DNA of 64,000 bases, taken from positions 17,186,294-17,250,293 of the forward strand of contig OZ007505.1 in the NCBI GenBank assembly GCA_963931865.1, written 5' to 3'. Shown one piece after another: positions 36,798 to 50,246 of the stretch. How positions within the stretch are numbered: the first letter of the stretch is position 1; every line of letters starts with the position of its first letter. The DNA is from Axinella damicornis (taxonomy: Eukaryota > Porifera > Demospongiae > Axinellida > Axinellidae). The translations under genes were made by a program, and so were the position numbers. The notes under the pieces are model-generated. The model ran no database searches, was not told the origin of the DNA, and was given only the letters and a program-made list of their open reading frames with translations.

Positions 36798-37102
36798 TGC
36801 TAAAAGTATAAGATGGGCAAAAGCAAGTGGTACAGGAGAATAGCCTCATTCCCAGGCAGTCTCCCCCGCAGTGTTTAGCCGCATCCACATATGTGCCCCC
36901 GTCAGAAAAGTGAGAGAAGTGCTTAATAACTCCTCGAATAGGAAGTGTGCTTCATTCAAATTAGCTTTTTCCACTCCACTCTGAATCCATTTTCGATCCT
37001 GCATAATAAAGAATAGCTGAGACGAGAGTCTAGCCTGCGCCTAACAGCTAATATGCGCCTCTAGGTGAGCTGCGTCTAATAACGCACAACTACGGTAACT
37101 AA

Positions 37103-37306
<204 letters not shown>

Positions 37307-37407
37307 TGATTGGCAGCTATTGTACATGTAAGCAGTTGACCGACTGCCGCTGTGTTCATTTCACAAAGTGATGGCTTCTCAGCTGTCTTGACTGACTTGA
37401 CCACTAG

Positions 37408-37554
<147 letters not shown>

Positions 37555-37578
37555 TGAGCAATGGGAAACAAACTATTT

Positions 37579-38172
37579 GGGGCGAGCCTGAGCGAGCCCC
37601 ACATAGTCGTGCTCTTCAGGATGTCCATCCGTCCGTCCAGTTGGTGTCTGTCCGATTTAGCATATGACCGTATATCGAAGTGGAAAATCGTAATGTTGCG
37701 CTGCCCGCCCACGTGCTTAGGGCAACACGCGTACAAGTCGCCCGCACGACAGTACTGAGTACAGCCTGCTACGGTTTACGCCGGTGCTACAAACTACGTA
37801 GCTACTACAGACTTGCAGAGGTCAGCTGGAGGGAGAGATTCTCTCGGGGTACTCCTCTCAGGTACAGTGTAGCGCTAGCCTCGTTCCCAGTCCCACCCCC
37901 AGCTTTTCGTTGGCTTACCGTACGTACGTCGCTTGCAGTAGGGCAAGCAACGAAAAGCTTGGTGTGGGACTGAGAACGAGGCTACCACGAACTTGAAACT
38001 GCAGCTGCAGACCAAACGACAATTGGCTACATCGCAGGCCCCACCCCCAGCTTCCCTTATTAGCTGCGCCGCACCGCCCGGGCCTCCCAGCTACGATCAA
38101 TCAGAAAATGATGATTGGCATGCAGTACGTCAGTTTGTCAGGCGAGCCCCACAATGCCCTGCATTCTCCTAG
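37579..38172. mobile_element. MITE-like composite in AHCYL copy 2 intron (paralogue of 381-975)
   Basis: Same GGGGCGAGCCTGAGCGAG left end and CCCCACAATGCCCTGCATTC right end as 381-975, with the foldback element at 37876-37984 inside. Its presence in both copies dates it before the duplication. Confidence 0.55.
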
Positions 38173-38311
38173 TAGTGGCTGATTGAAGGTATACGTTGAA
38201 GTCTAACCCACCCCCAGCATGGATGGTGTCCGTGTGGTACGAATGGAGGACGTGCTTCCATCTCTGGACATCCTCATCACCGCCACAGGTCACTATATTG
38301 AGTATGCATGA

Positions 38312-38590
<279 letters not shown>

Positions 38591-38908
38591 TAGGTGGGTG
38601 TCATGTGACTTTCATGTGATCTTCATGACTGGACATAATATGTGACTTGTGAGAAAATGTGATTACCATGAAACCAAACCAGCGTGTAGTTACAGTCATG
38701 TGACCACATATGAACTTGCTTACTCTGTTTTTCCAGGGTCGCTTGTTGAACCAGAGCTGTTCGAGAGTGCCATCACTGGTAGCATCCATCACATCAACAA
38801 CACAGGTAAAGCCTTTCACCCCCTCCATTTCCAGTGGCTCTTCCACCTCCAACTTGTGTCTCTATGCACTGAATAACTCCATGTTCATCAACTTCTGTAT
38901 GGTGTTGA

Positions 38909-39013
<105 letters not shown>

Positions 39014-39016
39014 TAA

Positions 39017-39193
<177 letters not shown>

Positions 39194-40059
39194 TGAGGAT
39201 GGATGTACCTGTTGTCATCTCCCCTACTGCCTAGTAATAATGGCATGTGACTGCCTTGTCTCAGTCACAGAACCAAACCAACCCCAGTCCAAATCATTGG
39301 AAATGCTGCCAGATCCCTTGTCATTTTTACCCCGTGCACATGCGCACAGCAGGGGTTAAGTGATTGTTTTGTGTCTGTCTGTCTGTGGAGCAGCAGTTTG
39401 AGCAGTGAAGGCCTTGTTGAAGGCTTAGAAGTGTCAGAATTCAAAAAATACTAGCGTCTACTCACAGACCAGAGATCCACTTGAGAGGCATAGAAAAGCT
39501 GTGTTCATAGTCTCGTTTCTAACTTGAGCACACCCTGTTTCTAACATTACTGCCACAACTTAGTTACAGTATCTCTTCTGCATGCTGCTGACATCACTAG
39601 TGCTGTATTAAAAGTCGGCAGGCCTAGCTATCTCATTGTGCATGCTGTACTAAATGTCCATGGTAGGCCTACCTATATCATGTCAAAGTAGCACACAGGG
39701 TAAGGGCACCTCTAGTTGTGAATTTGGGTTGGGAATGAGACTACTGATATAAAGGTCTGGGAATGAGACTAGTGACTTCCCATTTGTACTGTTTCTTTCC
39801 GCAGGTACTGATGTGAACTGCCACAGAATCAAAGGGAAAACAAAATGCTGTATTTATTGTAGCGTCTATGATTTGCAATGACATCATGTTATATGAAAAG
39901 TCAAGTCAAAGTTCATCGAGAAACCCCAGTGGGGGAACGTTCGTGATAATTATGTGGAGTGCAGTACCGTAGAGAACAAAGGACTAACATATTTGCATTA
40001 TGTAATGCAAGATGTATATTGGTAGCTTGTGCGCATGCGCAAATACATGACCACTTAAG

Positions 40060-40335
40060 GAATAAAGGGGGTGGGGTTCGCTTTTTTTTTTGGTACTAGC
40101 AGTGGTATATATAAAACCAGTCGTCTGACAAGATCTTGACTGCGGCTGCAGTTGTGACTGTGTTTGACCCGACAACGTTAACCGTGAGCGTAGGTGGGAG
40201 GATCTAGACCGAGCAGCAGCATCTCAGTCGCCACTGTTGCGGGCCTGGTCCGCGGGAGTAGGCGTTTAGGCGGCAGACTGGAAGAGTAGGATCTCGCGAT
40301 CGTTTGCGAGAGGCAGCCCAAGATCCTGCCTGGAA
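40060..40335 (+). promoter_or_regulatory. NLR3 promoter and 5' UTR
   Basis: AATAAAGGGGGTGGGGTTCG is followed by TATATATAAAA at 40106-40116, then TGACAAGATCTTGACTGCGG and the leader block (GCGTAGGTGGGAGGATCTAG, GGGCCTGGTCCGCG, TTTGCGAGAGGCAGCCCAAG), ending at ATG 40336. This is the least disturbed version in the window and serves as the reference for NLR1. Confidence 0.65.
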
Positions 40336-40342
40336 ATGGCTG
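40336..40342 (+). CDS. NLR3 exon 1 (7-nt coding start)
   Basis: ATG GCT G followed by the donor GTAAGC. It joins the DEATH exon at 41341 in phase 1. The total coding length over three exons is 3363 nt, exactly 1121 codons including the stop. Confidence 0.75.
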
Positions 40343-40548
40343 GTAAGCAAAGCCTACCAATAGCGAAATTCTATTCAAGATGGCGTGGCCAACAAACCAC
40401 TAGTACTTTTTTCTTTTTCTTTTTCTTTTCTTTTTTTTTTTGTTTGTTTGTTTTTAAACGCTTTGTCCATTGATTGGAGAGTTTCTCATGCCATATAAAG
40501 TTGCCCTTTCCGTCCATTCTGAGTATTACAGGAGTGCATATGCGTCAA

Positions 40549-41000
40549 ACCAAGGATAATTAAAACGAAACGTGGATTGGAAACAGCAATACAAATTATG
40601 TCACAATCCGTGTTGCGCGTGCGGGCGTTAGCCTCGCTCCCAGATCAGACTTCTTCGTGAAACTCAATAGCCTAATGCAGCAACCACAGAAGCATTGACA
40701 GCAAGTAGTTTCATATCGCTAGGTGCTTTCTTAGTCGAGATAACCTAACACAAGTAATCACGTGTCACAGGCCCAATTTAATGACAGAGAGGCTGCATAG
40801 ATAGCTTCCGTTCTTACGAGGGCAAAGAAACTCAATAGCCTAATGCAGTAACAACACAAGCATCGATAGCAAGTAGTTTCATCTCTCTGGGTGCTTCCTT
40901 GGTCAAGATAACCTAACACAAAGTAAGCGCAACGCGGATTACGTAGTAAATTTATATTGCCGTTTCCGATCCACGTTTAGTTTTAATTATCCTTGGTCAA
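40549..41000. mobile_element. Inverted-repeat element in NLR3 intron 1
   Basis: CAAGGATAATTAAAACGAAA at the left and its counterpart GTTTTAATTATCCTTG at the right begin arms of about 70 bp. Flanking GTCAAAC occurs on both sides. The NLR1 intron has the uninterrupted site (AAGCGTCCAACTTGTGGG near 3740). Inside, two tandem copies of about 100 bp begin GAAACTCAATAGCCTAATGC (40659 and 40828). Confidence 0.8.
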
Positions 41001-41340
41001 ACTTGTTGGAAAGTGTTAGCTATCTAGCTAAATAGGCATTCAAGCCTGTCTTTGTCTGACCATCAGAGAACGCAGTAGCGTTCTCTAATTAGGGATGGCC
41101 AAAAGACACAAGTGCACTATTGAATATTTTCAGACTTACTTTCTGAATTTCCCCATACAAGGTAGCTACTTGTACACCAATATGGCTGTCATGCTTGGAA
41201 GTGTCACAGAGTCTATGAAATGCAAATGCAATCTAGCTAGCTATATGCAGATTATAAACATTGCATTGTTACTGTGGTTCCATTCAATGCAACAATAAAT
41301 TTTGCTTCCCAACCATGATTGGATTATTTTCTCATTTCAG

Positions 41341-41598
41341 AATCTGAGCCCACCCTCCGTGATCTGAGTGAGCTACCTGTGGTTGACTGCTGGTACAGAC
41401 TTGGCATTCAACTTGGTGTCACTGAGGACGATCTGGACGCAATTGAGCAGAACTACCATAGAGATGCCAAAATGTGCAAGTCAAAAATGTTTTCCACCTG
41501 GCTTAGGAGTGATTCCTTTCCTACCTACGAAAAGCTTGTCAAGGCTCTGCTAGAGGTTGACAAAACATCACTGGCAGAAAACCTTTGTAGGAATTATG
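41341..41598 (+). CDS. NLR3 exon 2: DEATH domain
   Basis: Acceptor CTCATTTCAG and donor GTATGT, 258 nt, phase 1 to 1. It encodes ESEPTLRDLSELPVVDCWY, LGVTEDDLDAIEQNYHRD, MFSTWLRSDSFPTYEKLV and ALLEVDKTSLAENLCRNYG. Same fold and length as NLR2. Substitutions such as SFPTYEKLVKALLEV give it a distinct surface, which could matter for homotypic partners. Confidence 0.88.
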
Positions 41599-42776
41599 GT
41601 ATGTTCGCCCAATTTGAATTTGTGTATAAACTGTGGATCTCTAGGCTGTTCCTGTTTCACACTCTTTTGTACCACATATATAAGAAGTACCATAGTCTCC
41701 CATTAATCTCGACTATACGCCCCATCAAAATGTTTTACGCACACAACTAAGGCACTTCCAAGTTCATGTTTGCATAAGAATGTGGTACCAAGTACTACTA
41801 CAAGCACAGTAAGCTGCACAAAACTGCTGGTACAAAATACATAGTATGAGTACTGTTCATTGTCATCACATTAAATTTTACAAAGCTGCATAATTTCCCT
41901 ACAACGGAGAAGAGCTGCCAGCCAGTTCAACGCAAGGTCGATTATAAGATTCATGATGACTTAGCTATCATGAAGAATAGCAATACTGTTGGTCATGTAC
42001 CATGGCAAAAGGCCAGTCTGCTGGTATTTCTTGAAGAAGAGTGGCAGCAAGATGACTTGTATATTTTGTCATTGGTGACTCTGAAGTTGAAGGGAAATGA
42101 CTTGTGGTTCCGTGTGTCTACATCTTCATGGCAAAGCAAAAACACCTTGACAGACTGATAATCCTGTTTGCTAAACTAACTAAAAGCTTAAACTGGGAAC
42201 CTCAAACTGCACGCGTAGTTTAGATATTCCAGAAGACCCTCACCAAGGGGAGTTAAAATGAGTCTACCCTATGCAGGAAATTGCACTGTAAAGAGGGGGA
42301 GGGCGATAGGGGGCGTATTAGTGGGAGACTACAGTAATGTGTAATGCTTGTGAACTCAAAAGCAATCTCGCAATCACAAATTTAAATTCTCTCAATCAAA
42401 ACCAGTCCTACAGTAATTATGAAGAGCCAACCTGGTGAAGCCTGGCATTATTAGGGAGTACAAGGTTCTATACTAGGAAGCTCAAGGGTAGAAGGCAGAC
42501 ATTGAGAAAGAGGGAATGGATAGGTCACATGCATGTGCATTAGGCAAGCAAAGGCACAACAGACATGAAAATGTATGTACAAGAACCTAGTGGCACTGCT
42601 AATTGGAAGAAGGAATATACCAACACAATTATTTCCTAGGCCTACACCAGACCCTGTGTATTTAGTATGGTTAACATCTCATCAAACTACCTGAATGTAT
42701 AGTGTATAATCTCAATTATTGAAGAGTAAACTGCTACTGAATTATTCTGAATAGTTCCACAAACTCATCCTTTCAG
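41599..42776. other. NLR3 intron 2 with a possible domain relic
   Basis: Around 41917-42158 an open stretch reads VDYKIHDDLAIMKNSNTVGH then VPWQKASLLVFLEEEW. This pattern faintly resembles the invertebrate proteins with a VGHVPR-type HIRAN-like motif. It has no flanking gene structure and may be transposon-borne. The rest of the intron has no feature I recognise. Confidence 0.3.
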
Positions 42777-45700
42777 ACATCCCGGACAGTGTTCTCGAGT
42801 CCGAGCTCGAGGATGCTTCTCAAGACTGCACCACTATTTATGCCGCCTTCTTGAAGGAGAGGTACCGAGGATTGTCTGCATTTCCAGACTCTGAGTGGCC
42901 ACCTTCTATTGGTGACCAATACATTCCGCTCACACTAATTCAGCACACTAACCGCTTACCAACTAGAGAATCGATCAGAGAAATGCAAGAGGATCTTTTG
43001 CGAGGTAACGTTGACAAAGTAGAAGAAGAAAGGAAAGGAATTGACATCCCTACCATCTTTGCTCATCTGGAACAGGTAAAACACCCACGGGTGTTAGTAG
43101 ATGGCGCTCCAGGGGTAGGTAAGACCACGCTTTGTACAAAGGTTAGCCAGGACTGGGGTTGTGAGGGATTCTTGAGTGAGTACAAGCTAGTGGTTCTTCT
43201 TCACCTTCGAGACCCCCAAATTGCAAAAGCAGAGAGCATTGAAGACTTCTTTTACCATGATGACCCTGGGTTGCAGGCAGAGGTAGTCAGGCAGGTGAGG
43301 AAGACATCAGGGGCTGGTGTTTTGCTTATCTTTGATGGTTTTGATGAGCTCAGTGAGGAAAAAAGAATGGAGAGATCACTCTTTCTTGACATCATTAAAG
43401 GTAAGGTCCTTTCCAAATGCTCTGTGCTAGTGACTTCACGGCCGTATGCTTCAGAAAATCTCCAGTGTCTTCGCAGTGTTGTCCGTCATGTGGAAATTCT
43501 TGGCTTTACAGAAGATCAGATATTTGAATGTGTAAAAAATACCATCGAAGATGAATCCAAAGCAGAAGCATTGATAAGCATACTTATCCAACGAATCAAC
43601 ATCCTTTCACTGTGTTACATTCCCCTCAACTGTGCTATCCTACTGTATGTTTACCAGCAGCTGGATTACACACTACCATCCACGCTCACCCAATTATTTG
43701 AAATCTTCATCCTCAATACTGTGAAGAGAGATGTGAAATTACAGACCACACACAGTGTTGCAAGAAGGATTCATGATCTGGTTTCAATACCTCCCCCTTT
43801 TAGTAATGATTTAGATCACCTGTGCAAGCTGGCTTTTGATGGGCTAATTGAAGACGAGATGGTATTTCAGTATGAGGAGATTGAAGAGTCAAAGTTGCTT
43901 GGACTGATGACAGCTTTCAAAAGTTTCTCATGTGTTGGTGAAAGCATTACCTACCAGTTCCTTCACTTGACCATTCAGGAGTTTCTTGCAGCAAGGTGGG
44001 TTGCCACTCATAAGCCACCTGAACAGCAAGCTACATTCTTCAAGGAACACCTTTCAGACGATCGCTTTCGAACGATGCTGTTGTTTCTGTCTGGGATCAC
44101 AAAACTACATGACTCCAGCTTTGGCATAATTTTTAGTGCTGAACTTGATCTTTTTATCCCTGAGGATCCGGAGGAGCAAGATCGTATGATAGAAACAGAG
44201 AATTCAAAGCTGTTTTTTTGTCTAGTTCACTTCCTTTATGAATCTCAGAGCACAACTCACTGCCATACCCTGGCATGTGCCATCTATGAACAAACAATAA
44301 TTCTGAATGTCTATGTATCAACCTTTCTGTTCCATGCCTTTGTATTTTTTCTTAGAAGGAGCAGCTGCAATTGGAAGCGACTGGACTTTGGAACCATTAC
44401 CAGTGAAAACTTTGATATACTCTGTCAACAACTTGAGAAAGACATTTTAGGCAGTGCTAGTGTCCAGCAACTACATGTTACTGATTTTGCATATAGGTTT
44501 CCTGTTACCATCAAAACATTGTCCAGAATTGTTGGAATACCTGAGTTCAAGCACTTGCAAAGACTAGAAATTGTTGAGTTGCCTCTACTCCTTCGTTCTT
44601 ACCAGGAGCATAGAGATAGCCGTCTCTCATCTATATCGTCTGATCATGACTTGGAATCAGTGCGTTGCTTGATGAGGAATAGTGCACTTGAAGAGCTTAC
44701 ACTATTTTGTGTACCAGGAATGGATGGCAGAGTTGTTGAGTGTATTGGACAGGAACTAGCTGTGTCCACAACATTGAAAGTGTTGGATATTGGATCTGAT
44801 ACTATTCACAATAGTAGATTGTGCGGCATATTTCACGCACTGCAGCACAATAAGTCGGTGGAAAGACTACATGTGCAAAAATTCATTTGTGGAGGAGACT
44901 TAAGAGAACTTGCACTTGCAGTTGAATCAGCTCTGAAAGTGAATGAAACACTTCAAGTGCTATCTTTCAAAACCCATGAAGTGTCTGAACCGGAAAGGCT
45001 TATTGAAGCTGCTGCACAATACCCTGATAAACTGTATGGTGGAATATTTCAAGCAATCACAAGAAACAATTCTACTTTGAAATCCCTGACAATAGCAGAT
45101 GACAATTTTGTTGCAAGTGAAGAAGTAGAATCATCACTGATTGGAATGCTACGTAACAACAAGTCATTAACGTCACTGAGTATAATAGTTGGAAAACTCC
45201 CCTGGAACCTTCTTGATGTGTTAGCAGTTGGTCTAGTACAAAACTCATCGCTTACACGGCTGTGTATTAACAGTAAGGACGGAAAGAGTGATCATGAGCC
45301 TTCATTATCACAGCTTGCTTGTGCTCTTTGCCAGAATTCATCCTTAAAGACACTGGTGTTGAACCTGCGGTTCTTTGAAGCAAACGAAATGTTTTATATG
45401 GTTGGAATCTTGGGATTACAAAATTTTGTCTCCTTTTTGCGCATGCTAGTGGTGAATAAGACACTAACATCAGTCACCTTTATGCATCATTTCACTGATC
45501 ACCAATTGGAAGTGATTGCAAGATATTTAGTATTGAGTGGCCACCGAACTGAGATTGAGCTCGAGTTTGAATACTCATACTCGTTATTTCAACGACGCTA
45601 TGAAAAAGTCATTCAAGAGGAGGTAGATACGTTCAGGAGATATTTCCTTAACTTGCCAAATCATCGTGAGATTGTGTTACAGTATTACAAGAGAGAACGG

Positions 45701-45874
45701 TTTCTTGCCATGGTGTGTTTTGTGTATCATGTGTATCAACAACACAAGAGAGAACAGTTTGTTGCCATGGTGCATTATGTGTATCATGTGTATCAACAAC
45801 ACAAGAGAGAACAGTTTGTTGCCATGGTGCATTATGTGTATCATGTGTATGAAATATACCATAGACCACTGTGA
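42777..45874 (+). CDS. NLR3 exon 3: NACHT-LRR (intact)
   Basis: Acceptor CCTTTCAG precedes 42777, and the frame is open from D-IPDSVLESELEDASQD to the stop at 45872-45874. The predicted protein is 1120 aa. The P-loop GAPGVGKTTLC is near residue 198, Walker B LLIFDGFDE near 274, then VTSRPYASENL, the winged-helix motif FLHLTIQEFLAA and LRRs (LKVLDIGSDTIH, NKSLTSLSII, NSSLTRLCI). The C-terminus is unusual: a 19-residue unit (57 bp) of the type HKREQFVAMVHYVYHVYQQ occurs three times at 45686-45856 before EIYHRPL; other members have one. No signal peptide or membrane segment, so probably a cytosolic sensor. Confidence 0.94.
45686..45856 (+). repeat. 57-bp coding tandem triplication at NLR3 C-terminus
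   Basis: Three consecutive 57-bp units at 45686, 45743 and 45800. Units 2 and 3 are nearly identical, unit 1 is more divergent (YKRERFLAMVCFVYHVYQQ). The frame is kept and the unit sits just before the terminal EIYHRPL. Confidence 0.96.
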
Positions 45875-48080
45875 CCAGCCTACATGTGGACTGCCATTCA
45901 CATGATAGTCTATATCACGCGTTGTGTTTTGCATCCATCATAGTATCCTGTTGTCAAGGAGTTGCTAAGAAAAAACAGCAGGTTGTGCCAGTTAACATTT
46001 GTTTTCAGTGGTTTGTGTAAATTGTTTCAGTCAGCCTGCACTAATAGTAACGTTCTTGTACTTAGTTTTTCTCTCCGCTAGTCTCTCTTGTTGCAACTTA
46101 ATATTACGTATGGCAAGGAGGTTGCATGTGTGCAATTATAGCAATATTTGTCCTATATCACTGTCTTGTAAAGTTGGCTGCACACCAAAACCAACGATGT
46201 GTTGATCATGGAAGTGTGCGTGCTAAAACATTTGTTTTTTGGCCTGTTTTGTGTGTGTATTGTATGTGTGGGTCAGTGTGCCTTGGAGAGGGTCAAATGT
46301 TCAGTTTAGTAGAATCATAGATAATAGAACTACGTACAAATGTAGTTCTATCATCTATGGTAGCTAGAATGCCTCGAAATTGAGTTTCAGCATGCATTTT
46401 CATAGGCGGTGGAAGCTGTTTCAACTAGGGGGGGCACTGGCTTATCCTGATTTTTTTTTTAGGGGGAGGCTGTTGAACGGATGGGGGGGGGGGGGGAACA
46501 AAGACATCCTTGCAAACTTGGCACGATGTCATCACCCCCCGTAGCGACTTCCGCCTCCATGCACCTCAGGCTCACTTTCGTCGTTGTCGCTGCTACCGTC
46601 CGAATCACTACCAGCTTCAAGGGGCTGCACCGACGAAGAAGTCTGGGAATCACACTCACTGTCGGTTCTTTTCGCTAGTGGGGTAAAAAAGCTCGAAATC
46701 GCTCGCTGTCGCCACGTGGCCTCCAGATTATGGATCGCCTAGCTGACCGTGTCTCGTTCCCAGCAGCGTTTCACAGACTGGGAACGAGATGTGGCGCAAA
46801 CTTTCGTGGGGGCACCAGGAAGGTATTTCGCGTTTGTGGGGGCACAGGACCCCAGTGCCCCCCCCCCCCCCCCCCCCCCCCGGTTCCGCCGCCTATGATT
46901 TTATCCTACAAAAAAAACTGTACATGCATGTGGGTAGTATCTTTTCACTGGACTGGACTAACCCAAAATTCCGTCATTGAAATACCCTTTTCAGTGTACA
47001 AGACATCCGTGCCAATGCAATGACGATGATGTCATCATGCATGCTTTAGTAGGATGGTAGCTAAACATGCTTATTCGTTTAAATTTCCTCGCTTTACCTG
47101 TTTCCATGCATTTCCTCATGCATTTCCTCAAGCTCAGTAGAGGTCAACGGAACGGTTTTTTTCAAAATCCTAGAGCTGCTGCTGCATAGGGATACTATCT
47201 GATGAGGAGAGTGGAAGTGGTAGCTGCCACATGCACTGGACGTCAGTTACTCCTATTTCCATCAGGACTGCATGCCCCCTGCTCAGTAGTGAGGGGGAAT
47301 GCTTCATCTGGAATGTAGCTGTCATCAGCTGTACACAGTTGGAGCGTATGTCTTGAGACCAGTATGGAGGCCGGCAAGTTTGAGGATCACTTCCTCGAGC
47401 TGCATGCTTGATTTGAATAGATTCCCACTCCCTGTCCACTGTCAGGACGATTTGGGCACAGCCTTCCTCTCTCTTAACACCAAACTCATCCTTGAAAGGA
47501 ATATATGGCTACGGAGATGGGCACAGAAATTCTGGTGAGCCTTTCTCATCTCCTGTCTACGATGGGCAGCAATGAATGAATGCTTGAACCAGGAGCTCAC
47601 TGACTGTTTTGAACACTTAGATGGCTTACCGAGAATTTGTGTCCACTACATGCTGCAGAACTTTCCAGGAAGTGGCATGAAGGTTTGCTGCACCATCAGC
47701 ACGTACTCATTGCTGGGCATATATACTTGACTCCTGCTGCAGTAAAATACACATCGTTGCATGCTAGCTATATAGTAGCACGTAACAGTATACAGCAGCA
47801 TGTATACTTTTCAATAGACAGATATGATTAAAATACATGCAGACATCACTACGCCAGTAATGCATCATTTTTCAAATGCGTTTTGTAAATTTGGACATCC
47901 AATTTTCACTTTTCACAACCCATTTTTATTTTTAGATGACTTGGACATAGCTACAATTTTGTCAGGCTAACTTTATTCTTCTTTTCACGGATCCAGTTTG
48001 GAGATATTGAATTTTTATACCTGAAATTAAGTTAAATTGACGCGGCACCTGCAACACACAAATAGCTAAATGAAAATTAT
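45875..48080. other. Spacer downstream of NLR3
   Basis: It contains a MITE at 46401-46905 and unrecognised short open frames on both strands, including one on the minus strand at 47170-47439. A hairpin of about 50 bp lies at 46313-46360 (AATCATAGATAATAGAACTA and complement). Confidence 0.5.
46401..46905. mobile_element. MITE with ends CATAGGCGGTGGAAGC, containing poly-G and poly-C
   Basis: The left end CATAGGCGGTGGAAGC is inverted at the right as GTTCCGCCGCCTATG. G runs (46483-46496) and C runs (46859-46880) lie near opposite ends, so the strands could pair as G:C arms. A TCTCGTTCCCAG fragment occurs inside. No transposase. Confidence 0.65.
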
Positions 48081-48212
48081 TTGTCCCGAGAAGAATTGGC
48101 ACTCATCACCCTCCAATGTGCCCCTGCGCAGCTGCATGCGGAACGGGGTCTGGCCACGCGAGACTACTCCCGAAGACGTATTGGGAACGAGATTATGCGA
48201 AAGGTTGCACGA

Positions 48213-48371
48213 ATGGCGGTGAACCCAAAGCAGGGCACGCTGGACAGTTTTGTGAAGAAAACTGGCGGCTCTCCAAGAGCTCAGAGGGTTCAGTCTGGTC
48301 CCATTCGCCATGCTGCAGCCTCCAAGATCGTGAGACACTCTCCCATGAGCACAGCGGAAGGAAGCGGTGGT
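48213..48371 (+). pseudogene. OARD1-like copy C: 5' part of exon 1, cut by a transposon
   Basis: ATG at 48213 opens [16 protein letters not shown], then [19 protein letters not shown], ending at GSGG where the element at 48372 begins. The matching rest of the gene resumes at 51829 (copy D). The N-terminal part is therefore separated from its macrodomain by 3.46 kb. A frame-preserving 5' section exists in copies A and B, confirming the insertion. Confidence 0.85.
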
Positions 48372-48477
48372 CATTGCCAGAAATTTCAATGGCGCGACGG
48401 TCATTTCCGCAACGCACGGAGATCTCTTGTATACGCGCATATGCGGAGGTTAAGGACATATGACGTCATTAAGTAGC

Positions 48478-48871
48478 ATGGCAAAGATGGCTTTTTTGCG
48501 AACACAAGCAGTAAAGCCTCCAGGGTTTTATCGGAGGCTAAATTCACTCACTACTGCAGACTTCGGGTGGGGGCGTTCTCCAGGTTGTAATCGTAATTCA
48601 TCGAGACTGGAGGTTGGGGAAGATGAGCCGCTACCTGAGGGTTGCCACAAAGTTGACCGCGTAGTTGCAAAGCGGGCTTCTGTGGTAAGTGCCTCCTGAT
48701 GGTGGTAAGTGCCTCCAGACGGTGGTGAATAAGCGTGGGATTGTTTATATAACCCGTGGTTATGCTCAACCACAGGGACGTGATGAATACTTAGTATTGT
48801 GGGAGGGCTATCCAAAGGAGGATGCATCTTGGGAGCCAGGAGAGAACCTGACTGAAGCAGCAGTAAAGTAA
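48478..48871 (+). CDS. Small chromodomain protein inside the TIR element
   Basis: ATG at 48478 opens MAKMAFLRTQAVKPPGFYRR. The frame reaches HKVDRVVAKRASV at 48684. A 34-nt GT-AG stretch (48685-48718, made of two near-copies of GGTAAGTGCCTCC) interrupts it. Removing that stretch restores the frame into TVVNKRGIVY, then GRDEYLVLWEGYPKEDASWE and PGENLTEAAVK-stop. The latter is a clear chromodomain (the YLVLWEGYP...SWEP core), which binds methylated histone tails or related ligands. The predicted product is 119 aa. The 34-nt gap is short for an intron; it could equally be a disabling tandem duplication. A chromodomain of this kind often sits at the C-terminus of transposon integrases, but no integrase precedes it here. 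Confidence 0.6.
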
Positions 48872-49467
48872 CTTGCACTTGCCATAGGCATTGTGTGACA
48901 TTGTGCTATTTACATGTCTAAAGAATGAGAGTTCATTCGCATAAGCTGTATTCCTAATCACTCTAGCTAATAATTCGAACACCCCCCTTTCCGGGAAAAA
49001 TACTGTATCTTTGAACACCCACGTTTGAAATTATCATTCTTCTATTATTCGAACAGCGGCATGCAAGTACAGACCACAGTACTGTCCAAGAAAATGCACG
49101 AAGTGCACCAAAAGTGTACATGTCTCAATCACATTCCAAGCGAACAGCCTCCCATTGCCACAGAGTCCCACAACTCTCCGTGTTGTGTTCCACCAATCGT
49201 GTCACTGTCTTTTTATGCGTACCAGTGCCTCAGTGCTGTCACTTGCTCGTTTGTCTGTACAGTAATCCCCTCTGTCTCTGTCCCAGTTCGCTGGTTACTC
49301 CAGCACCCGTAGCTGCTCTGTCGGCTGCTTGTAGCTCCATCTCTGGTTGCGACTTTTCCCTGGCCCGTTGCTCCAAGGCTGTACTGAGTCTAGTTTCTTG
49401 CTGCCTGGTCTTCAGTACGGTCTTGTCCACAATACCAGGTCTGTGTATTGCTTCGAACAAATATTCC

Positions 49468-49492
49468 CCCCCCCCCCCCCCCCCCCCCCCCC
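49468..49492. repeat. Poly-C tract
   Basis: An uninterrupted C run of about 25 nt in the TIR element, followed by a degenerate foldback remnant (CCCAGCTTTTCGTCGCTTAC). Confidence 0.95.
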
Positions 49493-50246
49493 CTTCTCAG
49501 AAAAATCATATTCTAAAGCCAGGCCATCGCCCAGCTTTTCGTCGCTTACAGTACGGAAAATGCGGGAGAGGGCCTGGGATAATTTATCACATGCGTGACG
49601 TCAGGGTAGAGAGAACTTAATTGAACGTGGGTACATCAACCACAAACATGCAGCGTGAAGCCGGCTCATTCAGCGCTCGACCATTAGCTGCGTGGAGATC
49701 GATGGTAGCCGCACTTTGGCAGTCTATGTGAACGGTAAGTGTCAAGAACGATTCATACAAACCTGGAAACGGGTAGTTTTGGCGTTCAATTCGGCCACTT
49801 CTCAGCGAGGCCACGGAATGGCCGTCTTGGCGTCTCACCCAGAACCTGGTGCGATTCAGAAGTCTTTGAGCAGGAATGCGGCTGCTGTGTAGTATGGGGC
49901 AACGTGATAGCGCTGTCAGCTACATGTATACAAGTCTCGAATAAGAACTATATGCGCTGGTAGTATATTCATGCATGACTTGCGGTTTTGATCGCCCACA
50001 CACAATTAAACGTGACGTTTCTCACGTGACAAAATATCCCAGGCTCTCCCCCTGTTCTTCGCGCGTGGGAACGAGGCTAGGGATTTGCCACTTTCTGTGT
50101 AATTGTTGTATTATACATGTATAACATCTGTCACATGGCAATTCTGTCTTGGTGTAGAGTGTATCCTTGTTTAATGGAACAGCCCAGTGAGTATGACAGT
50201 ATAAATACCTCTTAGTATAAATATGTCCTTGATCGTTCTTCACTAG

